NCBI GenBank assembly: GCA_036263655.1
Contig: DATAGP010000037.1
Span: forward strand, 92,476 to 156,475
DNA: 64,000 nt
Origin: Schlegelella_A sp036263655
GTDB lineage: Bacteria; Pseudomonadota; Gammaproteobacteria; Burkholderiales; Burkholderiaceae_C
Direction: 5' to 3'
The notes under the pieces were generated by a model. That model was not told the origin of the DNA. It ran no database searches and saw only the letters and a list, made by a program, of their open reading frames with translations. How positions within the stretch are numbered: the first letter of the stretch is position 1; each line of letters opens with the position of its first letter. The position numbers were made by a program, and so were the translations under genes. Below are positions 8,565-17,211 of the stretch, one piece after another.

Positions 8565-9857
8565 TCAGGGCAATGCGTGCGCACGCGCCGGCGGCGGCAC
8601 GGACTCGGAGCGGACGGCGAAGATCCGCCAGGTGCCCGGGACGCCGCGGAGCACCTGGCTGCCCCGATCGTCGAACGCGATGCCGGAGCCGGCGATGAGG
8701 TCCTTCACGGTCGACGACACCAGCATCTCTCCGGACTGCGCCAAAGCAGCGACGCGGGCGCCGACGTGAACGGCGATGCCGCTCACGCGCCCCTCCAGCA
8801 CCTCGCATTCGCCGGTGTGGACGCCGGCCCTGACATCGACGTCCAGCTCGCACAGCCGCACGATGATGTGCGAAGCGCAGCAGACCGCCTCCAGCGGCGT
8901 CGGGAACGTCGCCAGGAAGCCGTCGCCCGCGTTGTCGACCTCGCGGCCTCCGAAGCCCGCCAGCGCTTCGCGCACGACGGCATCGTGGCGGCTGCGGAGC
9001 TCCAGCCAGGCCTTGTCGCCCAAGGCGGCGAGCCGCTCCGTTGAGCGGACGATGTCGGTGAAGAGGACGGTCCTGAGCTCACGTACGACCTCGGTGTGCG
9101 CCGGCGTGCCCTGCAGAAGGCGCTTGTGCAGCGCCTGCGTGGCAGCCGCCGGCGCGGCGCCCAGCTCCTTGCGCAACAGCTGGCGCAGCGACTCGTAGGT
9201 GAGGAGCGCCTCGGCGACGTTGCCCTGGCTGGCGAGCACCTCCATGAGGAAGCGGTAGCCGCTCTCCCGGAAGGGCGCGACGCGGATCAGCTCGCGCGCG
9301 GAGCGCTCCGCCGATGCCAGCTCGGAGCCCGTGGCGAGGCCGAGCCCGATCGCCGTCACGCACTCGTGGGCGCGGACCAGCACGTCCTCGAGACGGTGCC
9401 GGGCGGGCTCCAGCCAGGTGCCCTCGTACCCAGGCAGGAAGCCGCGCTGGGCGATGTGGAGTGCGACGCGCGACGGACCCCAGGCGCGCGCCCAGTCGCG
9501 TTGCGACACGGCCGAGACCGCGCGATGCAGTCCCTCGCTGGCCGCTTCGAGGTCGACCCACGCGCCGGCGGGCAGCACGAGCCGCACCTCCTGCTTGCCG
9601 ACCACGGTGCCGCCGAGCACGCCGCGCAGCTTCGTCAGCAGCGAGCTGAGGGCCGTGTCCGCCGCGGCCGGAAGCTTGGCCGGCCAGAGCGCGTTCATCA
9701 GTTCCGCCCGCGTCGACGGCCGATGCCGGTGCGTCGCCAGGTACCCGAACAGGAGGCGCCCCTGGCGCCCCGGGAGCAGCTCCTCGATGCGTTGCCCCTG
9801 CATGCGGACGGTCAGCCGGCCGCACAGCTGGATCCGGGTTTCCGGGACGGGCTCCAA
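8565..9857 (-). CDS. BTAD (SARP-like) domain fused to class III adenylate/guanylate cyclase
   Basis: A 430-residue fusion. Residues about 10-95 form a winged-helix with GRQGRLLFGYLATHRHRP and RAELMNALWP, residues about 105-250 the helical BTAD domain (ELIRVAPFRESGYRFLMEVL), and residues about 262-425 a class III cyclase domain. The metal aspartates are in VLFTDIVRST and NAGDGFLATF. The base-binding lysine is replaced by Asn and the usual Asn of the ribose site by His in IAVHVGARVAAL, a pattern I know from many soluble cyclases of this architecture. It is cytoplasmic and probably couples protein-protein or DNA sensing to cyclic nucleotide output. Nucleotide specificity is uncertain. Confidence 0.85.
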   Translation of the reverse strand: MEPVPETRIQLCGRLTVRMQGQRIEELLPGRQGRLLFGYLATHRHRPSTRAELMNALWPAKLPAAADTALSSLLTKLRGVLGGTVVGKQEVRLVLPAGAWVDLEAASEGLHRAVSAVSQRDWARAWGPSRVALHIAQRGFLPGYEGTWLEPARHRLEDVLVRAHECVTAIGLGLATGSELASAERSARELIRVAPFRESGYRFLMEVLASQGNVAEALLTYESLRQLLRKELGAAPAAATQALHKRLLQGTPAHTEVVRELRTVLFTDIVRSTERLAALGDKAWLELRSRHDAVVREALAGFGGREVDNAGDGFLATFPTPLEAVCCASHIIVRLCELDVDVRAGVHTGECEVLEGRVSGIAVHVGARVAALAQSGEMLVSSTVKDLIAGSGIAFDDRGSQVLRGVPGTWRIFAVRSESVPPPARAHALP

Positions 9858-9925
9858 GGTTTCACCAAGGTTTCCGAAGGGAGGGGTCTCCAGAATTGTG
9901 CCGTGTTCAATCAGCGGAGAGCGAC

Positions 9926-10087
9926 GTGCGAAAGGTGATCAACTGCGAGTGTGGGGAAGTGGTTCGGGGCGCCAACGACGAGGAGCTCCTGGCCGCCGTC
10001 AAGACGCATCTGAGCCGGGATCATCCCGAGCTCCTCGACAAGCTGTCCCGTGAGGACATCCTGGGCATGGCCGAAGAAGAGGAGTGA
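9926..10087 (+). CDS. DUF1059 family small protein
   Basis: A 53-residue protein whose KVINCECGEVVRG start, central DEELLAAVKTHLSRDH and closing DILGMAEEE are the DUF1059 signature. I place the start at the GTG at 9926 because the signature begins there and GGAGA lies six bases upstream; an in-frame ATG at 9896 would add ten residues not seen in relatives. The two cysteines (C-E-C) and histidines suggest a metal site. Function is unknown. It is divergent from the BTAD-cyclase gene, only 68 bases away. Confidence 0.78.
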   Translation: MRKVINCECGEVVRGANDEELLAAVKTHLSRDHPELLDKLSREDILGMAEEEE

Positions 10088-10098
10088 CCTCGGCCGGC

Positions 10099-10120
10099 AG
10101 CGGCGGGCCGGCCTGCCGCT
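10099..10120. terminator. Hairpin between converging genes
   Basis: A 22-base near-perfect palindrome with arms AGCGGC and GCCGCT around GGCCGGCC lies between the end of the DUF1059 gene and the end of the carboxypeptidase gene. No T-run follows on either strand, so it may be a weak or Rho-assisted bidirectional terminator. Confidence 0.45.
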
Positions 10121-10124
10121 CCCC

Positions 10125-11204
10125 TCAGTGCTCGTGATCGTGCTCGCCTGCCTCGCCTTCCTCGTACGGGCGCCGGTTGCTCGGCGCGTCCGACGGGAGC
10201 GTGTCGGCCACGTTCGGATCGGCGGTGAAGAGCGAGCCGTCGGCGGTGCGAAGCAGCAGGTTGCGCATCATGTCCGTCGCATAGCGGATCAGGTAGCCCG
10301 GCTCCGTCTGGTACGCGGCGCCGCCCTTGAGCTCGATGAGCACGCTGCCGATCCCGTAGATGCCGTAGGCGTTGCGGGAGATGCCCTCCTCCGGGCCGCC
10401 GGGATACTTGGTGAGGAGCGCCAGCGGGTACTGGTCCGAGTACTGCTTCGTGATCGCGACGATCTTCTTCGACAGCTCGATCGCGGCGGGCTGCGCGGCG
10501 GCGGCGGTCGGCCACAACGTCGACGCCTTGATGTCGCGGTTGTCGGCGGTGAGGTACTGGCCCTGCCCGTGGTAGTCGATGGTCCAGATGGGGTTGAAGC
10601 GCTTGACCACGTTGCCGACCGTGACCGCCTCCGGGACCGGGTTGGTCGGATACTGCGCCCCGAAATTCCGGAACAGCAGGCTGTTCTGCCAGACGACATC
10701 GTGGTAGCGGTTGATGTCCCAGCCGCGGCCCCCGGGGATGGCGCCGGTGAAGATGCCGACGGCGTTGTTGTTCGGCGGCGCGCTCGGGTCGAAGTTGAAG
10801 CGGACGTAGTTCTCCGTGCCGTCGGGGTTGACGCGCGGCATCAGCAGCACGTAGAGCCGGTCGCGGATCGGCGCCGCGGCGGGGCTGCTGTAGAGCCACT
10901 GGATCAGCTGCAGCGTCGACTCGGTGTTGATCACCTCGTTGCCATGCTGCTGCGAGATGATCATCACCGGCGTGTTGCCGGGGTTGCCGATCTTCGCGAG
11001 GTAGATGTCGCGGCCCTGGTTGGAGCGGCCGACGACTTCGAGCTCCATGAATCCGCGCGAACGCGCCTGGTGGTACTGCAGGGCGGTCGTGAGCTCCTGG
11101 TAGCCGGTGACCCAGTAGGGCCGGTTGGCGGGCTGCGCCTGAACGGTCGCGACGGAAGCGAGCAGCGCGAGCGTTGCGCCGGCGAGGACTGATGCAATTC
11201 TCAT
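10125..11204 (-). CDS. M14-family zinc carboxypeptidase, exported
   Basis: A 359-residue enzyme starting at the ATG at 11204, which begins a clear signal peptide (MRIASVLAGATLALLASVAT, cleavage near VQAQ). Zinc ligands are His87 and Glu90 in QQHGNE and His212 in DYHGQG; the catalytic base is Glu291 in VLIELKGG. NPDG and DINR blocks of the substrate pocket are present. The tail EHDHEH is histidine-rich and might help load metal. It should trim C-terminal residues from peptides in the periplasm or outside. It follows the PEP-CTERM gene by 70 bases that contain two hairpins. Confidence 0.88.
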   Translation of the reverse strand: MRIASVLAGATLALLASVATVQAQPANRPYWVTGYQELTTALQYHQARSRGFMELEVVGRSNQGRDIYLAKIGNPGNTPVMIISQQHGNEVINTESTLQLIQWLYSSPAAAPIRDRLYVLLMPRVNPDGTENYVRFNFDPSAPPNNNAVGIFTGAIPGGRGWDINRYHDVVWQNSLLFRNFGAQYPTNPVPEAVTVGNVVKRFNPIWTIDYHGQGQYLTADNRDIKASTLWPTAAAAQPAAIELSKKIVAITKQYSDQYPLALLTKYPGGPEEGISRNAYGIYGIGSVLIELKGGAAYQTEPGYLIRYATDMMRNLLLRTADGSLFTADPNVADTLPSDAPSNRRPYEEGEAGEHDHEH

Positions 11205-11228
11205 GTCGGGTCCACCTGTGGGAAGGGT

Positions 11229-11272
11229 GCGGGCCGGGGGCCCGCGGTCGCAAGGTGCGGGCTCGCGCCCGC
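11229..11272. terminator. Tandem GC hairpins after the PEP-CTERM gene
   Basis: Two hairpins occur back to back: 11229-11245 (GCGGGCC, GGG loop, GGCCCGC) and 11257-11272 (GCGGGC, TCGC loop, GCCCGC). They sit immediately after the stop of the PEP-CTERM gene and before the carboxypeptidase start on the minus strand, so they could terminate or partly attenuate transcription. There is no T-run. Confidence 0.5.
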
Positions 11273-11274
11273 GC

Positions 11275-11937
11275 TCAGGCCGCCGAGGGTCGCGCGCGGC
11301 GGCGCCAGGCGGCCATGCCGGCCAGGCCGGCGCCGAGCAGCGCCATCGAGCCGGGTTCGGGGATGGGGCTGATCGTGACCTGGTAGGCACCGGACGCGGC
11401 CACCGTGTCGCCAGGGCCGATGGGGCCGATGCCCGTCGTGTTCCTGCCGGCGATGGCGCTCTGCAGCGACAGGTCGTCGCTGCCGATGGCCAGCAGGTAG
11501 TTGCCGGGGGCGAGCACCGTGCCGAGGCGCAGGTAAGGATCGAGGAAGCTGATGCTGCCGTCGGCGAAGGTGTCGAACGAGAACTCGCTGGCCTGGCCGG
11601 TGAAGTCGGCGAGGTCGAGCGATCCGTCGTTGCGGAACAGGTAGATCGCGGGATCGATGTAGGCGATGCGGCCGTCGCCGTTGATGTCCTGCTCCGCGAA
11701 CGGGGGCGAGCTGCTCCGCTCGTAGGACTTCACGTCGATCTCGACGTAGAGGAGGTCGCCGCCGATGGCGAACGGGATGTAGTCGACCTCCGTGGTCGTG
11801 AACCCCGCGAAGATGCTGTTGCCGACGGCGTTGCCGCCGAGCCAGTCGATCGTGCCGTTGACGACGATCGGCACGGCGCTGGCGCTGAAGGTCCAGGTCA
11901 AGCCCACGACCGCGAGCGCACGCTTCAGTTGCTTCAT
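11275..11937 (-). CDS. PEP-CTERM sorting-domain protein
   Basis: A 220-residue exported protein. It has a signal peptide (KRALAVVGLTWTFSASA) and the C-terminal sorting signal IPEPGSMALLGAGLAGMAAWRRRAR: the PEP motif, a hydrophobic helix and a basic cluster. Such proteins are cleaved by an exosortase and put on the cell surface or into exopolysaccharide. The middle part has FTTTEVDYIPFAIGGD and a DINGDGRIAYIDP segment resembling a calcium-binding DxDxDG-like loop. No exosortase (xrt) gene is in the window. Role in biofilm or floc formation is inference. Confidence 0.9.
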   Translation of the reverse strand: MKQLKRALAVVGLTWTFSASAVPIVVNGTIDWLGGNAVGNSIFAGFTTTEVDYIPFAIGGDLLYVEIDVKSYERSSSPPFAEQDINGDGRIAYIDPAIYLFRNDGSLDLADFTGQASEFSFDTFADGSISFLDPYLRLGTVLAPGNYLLAIGSDDLSLQSAIAGRNTTGIGPIGPGDTVAASGAYQVTISPIPEPGSMALLGAGLAGMAAWRRRARPSAA

Positions 11938-12091
11938 CTCCGCCCCTTCACGATGTCATGAAGACAGCGTACGCATTCGTCGCGGAGCGTTGAATAGGGA
12001 ATGTCTCAAGCGTCGGAGGCATCGGCCTTGCCAATGCAGATTGCATCGGCCCGCAGCGAAGTTCCGCGCGCCTCCTCGCGATCGCGCCTGC

Positions 12092-13321
12092 TCAGCGCAG
12101 CTGGGCCGCGAGCTGCGTCGCCGAATGGATCGCGAGGCCGACGAGTCCGCCGACGAGCGTGCCGTTGATGCGGATGAACTGCAGGTCGCGGCCGATGTTG
12201 CGCTCGAGCTCGTTCGTCATCTCCGTCGCATTCCACTCGCCGACGCGGGCGATGATGTACCGGCGGATGTCCTCGCGATAGCGCTCGATCCAGCGCGGTG
12301 CCGCGGTGCGTATCTGCTCGTTGATCCAGCCCTGCATCGCGCGGTCGGCGCCGAGCTTTTCGCCGAGCGACCTTGTGCCGAGCGCCACCTGATGTCGAAG
12401 CACCGAGTCGGCCGACGCGAGGTCGTCCTGCACCCAGGCGATGGTCTGGCTCCACAGGCCGTGCAGGTAGCTCGTCAGCGCAGGATGCGCGAGCACCTCC
12501 TCCCTGAGCGACTCGCCGCGCGAGCGCACGTGCGGGTCGTCGCGCAGCTTGACGATCCACTCGGCGACAAAGGCGTCGAACTGCCGGCGCAAGGGGTGCT
12601 CGGGATCGGCGCCCATCTCGCCGACGAGGCGGACGATGCCGTCGACCATCTTCCGTGTCGCGTAACGCCCGGCGGCGTTGTCGAGCCCGACCACGCGCAG
12701 GTACTTCACCTCCGCGGCGACGACCTCGGCGAGCTGGGTCTGGATCCGCTCGTCCTGGAGCATGCGCGCGAGCTGCAGCAGCATGGCGTCGAGCAGGCGC
12801 TGGTGCCGCTGGCCGGCGGTGAGCACGTCCAGCAGCTGACCGGCCAGGCGCGACACGTCCACCTGCGCGAGCCGGGCCACGACGGTGGCGCGAAAGAACG
12901 CGCGGACGCGCTCGTCGTCGAGCACGCCGAGCGCATAGCGCAGCGCCGCGGCGACGTGCGAGGCCAGCCCCTCGGCGTGGCGCGGCTCGGCCAGCCGCGC
13001 CGCCAGGCGCGCCGCCGGATCGAACTGCGCGAGCCGGGCGAGCACCTGCTCGGTGCTCAGGAAGTTGGCGCAGATGAAGGTCGCGAGGTTCTCGCCGATC
13101 CGGTCCTTGTTGCTCGGGATGATCGCGGTGTGCGGGATCGGCAGGCCGAGCGGGTGCCGGAACAGCGCCACGACGGCGAACCAGTCGGCAATCGCGCCGA
13201 CCATCGCCGCCTCGGCGAAGGCCGCCACGTAGCCCCACGCCGGATGGAGCGGGACCAGCATCGAGGCCGCGACGTAGACGAGCCCGGCCGCGGCGAGCAG
13301 GCCGAGCGCGATGGCTTTCAT
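12092..13321 (-). CDS. DUF445 family membrane protein
   Basis: A 409-residue protein beginning at the ATG at 13321 with a hydrophobic N-terminus (MKAIALGLLAAAGLVYVAASML) followed by the DUF445 signature EAAMVGAIADWFAVVALFRHPLGLPIPHT and IPSNKDRIGENLA. The C-terminal helix GTLVGGLVGLAIH could be a second membrane segment, so both ends would lie at the inner membrane with a long helical cytoplasmic or periplasmic middle. The family is widespread and has no agreed function. Length is normal. Confidence 0.87.
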   Translation of the reverse strand: MKAIALGLLAAAGLVYVAASMLVPLHPAWGYVAAFAEAAMVGAIADWFAVVALFRHPLGLPIPHTAIIPSNKDRIGENLATFICANFLSTEQVLARLAQFDPAARLAARLAEPRHAEGLASHVAAALRYALGVLDDERVRAFFRATVVARLAQVDVSRLAGQLLDVLTAGQRHQRLLDAMLLQLARMLQDERIQTQLAEVVAAEVKYLRVVGLDNAAGRYATRKMVDGIVRLVGEMGADPEHPLRRQFDAFVAEWIVKLRDDPHVRSRGESLREEVLAHPALTSYLHGLWSQTIAWVQDDLASADSVLRHQVALGTRSLGEKLGADRAMQGWINEQIRTAAPRWIERYREDIRRYIIARVGEWNATEMTNELERNIGRDLQFIRINGTLVGGLVGLAIHSATQLAAQLR

Positions 13322-13362
13322 GCCGGCCAGGTCGTCGGAGCGCACCCCTCGGCTCCGCCTTC

Positions 13363-14451
13363 TTACTTCAACCCGGCCCACCAGCGCTTGTTCTGGCGCG
13401 GCGCGCCGATCGTCATCACCTCGCCGATCTCGGGGGTGGCCAGCTCGATGTCGTTCGCCGCGGCCAGGGCCGCCAGGCGGTCCAGCGGCTCGCGCCAGGT
13501 GTGGAAGGCGAGGTCGAAGGTGCTGTTGTGGACGGAGAACAGCACCCTCGCGCCGAGATCCCGGAAGGCGCGGATGCTCTCCTCCGGCGTCAGGTGCACC
13601 GCCGGCCAGTTCGGGTCGTAGGCGCCGTTCTCGATCAGCGCCACGTCGAAGCCGCCGAAGCGCTGGCCGATCTCCCTGAAGCCGCCGAAGTAGCCCGAGT
13701 CGCCGCTGAAGTAGATGCGCTGCGCGCCGCTCTGGATCACCCACGACGCCCACAGCGTGCGATTGCGGTCGGCGAGCGTGCGGCCCGAGAAGTGCTGGGC
13801 CGGCGTCGCCGTCAGCCGCACGCCGGTGTGCACCGCCGACTCCCACCAGTCGAACTCCTGCACGCGCTCCGCCGGCACGCCCATGTCGACCAGTCGCGCC
13901 TTCACGCCGAGCGGGACGAAGTAGCGCTGCACGCGGCGCGCGAGGTACTCGATGGTCGGCACGTCGAGATGGTCGTAGTGGTCGTGCGACAGGATCACAC
14001 CCTCGATCGGCGGCAGCTGCTCGAGCGCCAGGGGCGGCGGGTGGAAGCGCTTCGGGCCGGCGAAGCTGAAGGGCGAGGCCCGCGCGCCGAACACCGGGTC
14101 GATGAGCCAGAACCTGCCCTCCAGCTTCAGCAGGTGCGACGAGTGGCCGAGCCGGACGATGTGGTTGCCTCGCGCATCGAGGGCATGGAGCTGATCCGTG
14201 GTCAGCGCCTGAACCGGGATAGGGTCGACGGGCACGGTCCCGACCTTCTTGGCGAAGAGGAAGCGCGTCCAGTTCGCCCAGGTGCTGGCGCCCGGCGGCG
14301 TCGACGGGTTGGGCGGGTTGGCGAACAGGCAGGTCTTGAACTGCGGCGAGCTCGCGTAAGGCGAGCTGCAATCGCCGCTGCCCGCGCAGCCGGCGATCGC
14401 GAGCGCGAGGGCGAGGACGCCGAGGCGCGACGAGAAGGGGTTCGCCGCCAC
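13363..14451 (-). CDS. MBL-fold metallohydrolase lipoprotein (NAPE-PLD/UlaG-like)
   Basis: A 362-residue protein with a lipoprotein signal ending LAIAGC. The metal-binding core SHDHYDHLDVPT matches the HxHxDH motif of metallo-beta-lactamase folds, with a further ligand in GDSGYF and histidines near HNSTFDLAFH. The RLGHSSHLLKLEG entry and AQHFSGRT strand are typical of the branch that includes bacterial NAPE-phospholipase-D-like proteins. It is therefore a probable periplasm-facing, outer- or inner-membrane-anchored phosphodiesterase or lactonase. It lies 41 bases after the DUF445 start in reverse orientation order and six bases after the methionine aminopeptidase stop, so map and this gene are probably cotranscribed. 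Confidence 0.85.
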   Translation of the reverse strand: MAANPFSSRLGVLALALAIAGCAGSGDCSSPYASSPQFKTCLFANPPNPSTPPGASTWANWTRFLFAKKVGTVPVDPIPVQALTTDQLHALDARGNHIVRLGHSSHLLKLEGRFWLIDPVFGARASPFSFAGPKRFHPPPLALEQLPPIEGVILSHDHYDHLDVPTIEYLARRVQRYFVPLGVKARLVDMGVPAERVQEFDWWESAVHTGVRLTATPAQHFSGRTLADRNRTLWASWVIQSGAQRIYFSGDSGYFGGFREIGQRFGGFDVALIENGAYDPNWPAVHLTPEESIRAFRDLGARVLFSVHNSTFDLAFHTWREPLDRLAALAAANDIELATPEIGEVMTIGAPRQNKRWWAGLK

Positions 14452-14457
14452 GCGCAG

Positions 14458-15204
14458 TCAGTGCTGCGTGACCACCACGGGCGCACCCTTCGTGATGATC
14501 ATCGTGTGCTCGTACTGCGCCGACAGGTTGCCGCGTGCGCCGGCCAGCGTCCAGCCGTCGGATGTCTCGGCGACGGTCCGGCTCCGGGTCGACAGGAACG
14601 GTTCGATGGTGATGACCATGCCTTCCTGCAGGGTGCGCTTGTCGGCAGCGTCGAAGGTGCCGGCAATATGGGCCGGCTCCTCGTGCAGCGCGCGGCCGAC
14701 GCCGTGGCTGCCGAGGTTCTCGATGACCTTGAAGCCGTAGGCCTTCGCCGTGCGCTCGATCGCCGCACCGATGCCGTTGACCGGCCGGCCCGCCCTGGCG
14801 CCCTTCATCGCTTCGGCGAGCGCCGTGCGCGCCGCGTGGCAAAGGCGGGTCTTCTGCGGCGTGGTCGGAGGCACGACGACGGTTCCGCCCGTATCGGCGA
14901 AGTACCCGTCGAGCTCGGCCGAGACATCGACGTTCAGGACGTCTCCGGGCCGGATGACGCGGTCGCCGGGGACTCCGTGCGCCGCCTGCTCGTTGATGCT
15001 GATGCACGTCGCGCCCGGGAAGTCATAGGCGAGTCGGGGCGCCGACCGTGCGCCGTGCTCCTGCAGCAGCCGCTCGCCGAGGCGGTCGAGATCGCGCGTG
15101 GTCATGCCGGGCTCGGCGGCGTCGAGCATCCGCTGCAGGACGAGCGAGACGATGCGGCCGATCCGCTGGAGTGCGTCGACGTCGTCCTGCGTTTCGATGG
15201 TCAT
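14458..15204 (-). CDS. map: Methionine aminopeptidase type I
   Basis: A 248-residue type I methionine aminopeptidase starting at the ATG at 15204. The dinuclear metal ligands are visible: Asp in VLNVDVSAELDGYFADTGG (two), His in GSHGVGRALHEEP, Glu in MVITIEPF and Glu in QYEHTMIIT. It removes N-terminal methionine from new proteins in the cytoplasm. The second motif reads GSHGVG rather than the usual VGHGIG, a mild variation. This is likely an accessory copy rather than the housekeeping one, which normally sits beside rpsB, but that cannot be checked here. Confidence 0.9.
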   Translation of the reverse strand: MTIETQDDVDALQRIGRIVSLVLQRMLDAAEPGMTTRDLDRLGERLLQEHGARSAPRLAYDFPGATCISINEQAAHGVPGDRVIRPGDVLNVDVSAELDGYFADTGGTVVVPPTTPQKTRLCHAARTALAEAMKGARAGRPVNGIGAAIERTAKAYGFKVIENLGSHGVGRALHEEPAHIAGTFDAADKRTLQEGMVITIEPFLSTRSRTVAETSDGWTLAGARGNLSAQYEHTMIITKGAPVVVTQH

Positions 15205-15370
15205 GCGGTTCCTTGTGAAGCACGGCGGGCTGCCGCTGCCGGTCGCTCGCTGCGGGAGCTCGTCTGTCGTGCGGCAGCGAGCGGCTGCATTGTCCGACGC
15301 TTCCCCGACGCGTGTTCCTCTGGCGCCTACAGTCGGACGCCCGCACATCCCGACTCGCCTCCATCCCACG

Positions 15371-16411
15371 GTGTCCCCGCCCCCCCTTGACCGCTTGCGC
15401 CTGCCCTGGCGTTCCCTGCTGCAGCTGCTGGCGCTGAGCGCGCTCTTCTGGGCCGTGGCGGCGGCGCTGCTGGCGTCGGCGATGCCGGGCCTGGGCGGCT
15501 TCGGCCGCCTGCTGCTGATCGTCGAGTGCGTCGGCATCGCCATGGTGGCGATCGCGACGCTGCTGACGCGCCGGCTCGGGCCGCAACGCCTGTCCCGGCC
15601 CTGGCTGCTCGTCCTGGCGTGGCTGCCGGCGGTGCCGCTGGGCTACGTGCTCGGCCACATCGTCGCCTTCACCCTCCTCGGCGAGCCGGTGGCCGTGCTC
15701 GGCAGCGGGCGCGATCGGATGGTGCCGATCCTCTTCACGCTGATCAGCGCCGCGCTGGGCTTCCTGTACTTCAGCGGCCGCGACCGGCTCGCCCACGAGC
15801 GTGCCGAGCACGCCCAGGCGCAGGCGCTGGCGGCGCAGACGGAGCTCCGCCTCCTGCGCGCGCAGCTCGAGCCGCACATGCTGTTCAACACGCTGGCCAA
15901 CCTGCGGTCGCTCATCGACGAAGGCTCGCCGCAGGCGCTGCCGATGACCGACCAGCTGATCGCCTACCTGCGCGGCGTGCTCGCGGCGTCGCGCACCGAC
16001 TCGAGCACCTTGCATGCCGAGTTCGCGCAGCTGCGCGCCTACCTCGACATCATGCGGCTGCGCATGGGCGCGCGCCTGAGCTACGAGCTCGACCTGCCGA
16101 AGGAGGTGCAGCAGACCGCGCTGCCGGCGATGCTGCTCCAGCCGCTGGTCGAGAACGCGATCCGGCACGGCCTCGAGCCGCGGGTCGGCGCCGGACGGCT
16201 CGTCGTCAGGGCGCGGCGAGTCGGCGACGACGTCGAGATCGCCGTGAGCGACACCGGCGGCGGCCTCGATGCCGCGGCAGCGCCCGAGCGCGGCTACGGC
16301 CTGCAGCACGTGCGCGAGCGGCTGGCGCGCGCCTATGGCCCGCGCGCCCGCCTGACCCTGAGCGCCGAACCCGGCGGCGGCGCGCGCGCCGTCGTCTGCA
16401 TCCCCTCATGA
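15371..16411 (+). CDS. LytS-type sensor histidine kinase
   Basis: A 346-residue membrane kinase. I use GTG 15371 as start because the membrane region begins just after it; earlier in-frame starts overlap the divergent map gene. About four membrane helices occupy residues 15-125, followed by a coiled coil (RAEHAQAQALAAQTELRLLRAQ). The phospho-acceptor is His in LEPHMLFNTLANLRSLID, the family's PHFLFN box. The ATP site is seen in LVENAIRHGLEPR and VSDTGGGLD. The gene overlaps its response regulator by ATGA, so they form a two-component pair. No ligand domain is recognisable. Confidence 0.88.
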   Translation: MSPPPLDRLRLPWRSLLQLLALSALFWAVAAALLASAMPGLGGFGRLLLIVECVGIAMVAIATLLTRRLGPQRLSRPWLLVLAWLPAVPLGYVLGHIVAFTLLGEPVAVLGSGRDRMVPILFTLISAALGFLYFSGRDRLAHERAEHAQAQALAAQTELRLLRAQLEPHMLFNTLANLRSLIDEGSPQALPMTDQLIAYLRGVLAASRTDSSTLHAEFAQLRAYLDIMRLRMGARLSYELDLPKEVQQTALPAMLLQPLVENAIRHGLEPRVGAGRLVVRARRVGDDVEIAVSDTGGGLDAAAAPERGYGLQHVRERLARAYGPRARLTLSAEPGGGARAVVCIPS

Positions 16412-17202
16412 CCGCCCCGGTCCGCGCCTTGATCGCCGAGGACGAGCCGGTGCTCGCGCGGACGCTGCAGCGCCTGCTCGGCGACGTCTGGCCGGAGCTG
16501 CAGTTGCTGCCGGTCGCGGAGGACGGAATCGCCGCGACCGAGCTGGCCCTGCGGCAGTTGCCCGACGTCCTATTCCTCGACATCAGGATGCCTGGCCCGT
16601 CCGGCCTCGCCGTCGCGGCGCAGGTCGCCGACGAATGGCCGGAGGGACGCGCCGTGCCGCTGCTCGTGTTCGTCACCGCCCACGACGAGTTCGCCGTGCA
16701 GGCCTTCGAGCACGCCGCCGTCGACTACGTGCTGAAGCCGGTCACCCCCGAGCGCCTGGCGCGTTGCGCGGCGCGCCTGCGCGAGGCGCTCGCCGTGCGC
16801 GCGGCGGCGCCCGGCACCGACGAGCGTGCGGCGCTGGTCGAGCGGGTGCAAGGCCTGGCTCCGGCCGCGCCAGGACCGCGCATCAAGGTGATCCGGGCCG
16901 GCGTCGGCAACACGGTGCGCATGATCGCGGTGACCGACGTGCTCTGCTTCGAGGCGACCGACAAGTACGTCAACGTCGTCACAGCCGGCGGCGAGGCGCT
17001 GGTGCGGATGAGCCTGCGCGAGCTGATGACGCGCATCGACGCGACCGACTTCATCCAGGTGCATCGCAACACGATGGTCAACGGCAGCCGCATCGAGAGC
17101 GCCACGCGCGACGACGTCGGCCACTACCACCTGAAGCTGCAGGGCCTGGCGCGGCCGATCAAGGTGAGCCGCGCCTTCGGCCATCTGTTCCGGCCGATGT
17201 AG
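16408..17202 (+). CDS. LytTR-family response regulator
   Basis: A 264-residue regulator with an N-terminal receiver (residues 1-125; acidic EDEP, phospho-Asp in DVLFLDIRMPGPSG, Thr in FVTAHDE, Lys in VLKPVTPE) and a C-terminal LytTR DNA-binding domain (residues about 160-262; ATDKYVNVVTAGG, FIQVHRNTMVN). It is translationally coupled to the kinase. Such pairs usually control a nearby operon or the cell envelope, but no obvious target is adjacent; the neighbour at 17212 converges on it. Confidence 0.9.
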   Translation: MTAPVRALIAEDEPVLARTLQRLLGDVWPELQLLPVAEDGIAATELALRQLPDVLFLDIRMPGPSGLAVAAQVADEWPEGRAVPLLVFVTAHDEFAVQAFEHAAVDYVLKPVTPERLARCAARLREALAVRAAAPGTDERAALVERVQGLAPAAPGPRIKVIRAGVGNTVRMIAVTDVLCFEATDKYVNVVTAGGEALVRMSLRELMTRIDATDFIQVHRNTMVNGSRIESATRDDVGHYHLKLQGLARPIKVSRAFGHLFRPM

Positions 17203-17211
17203 CGGCGCAGC

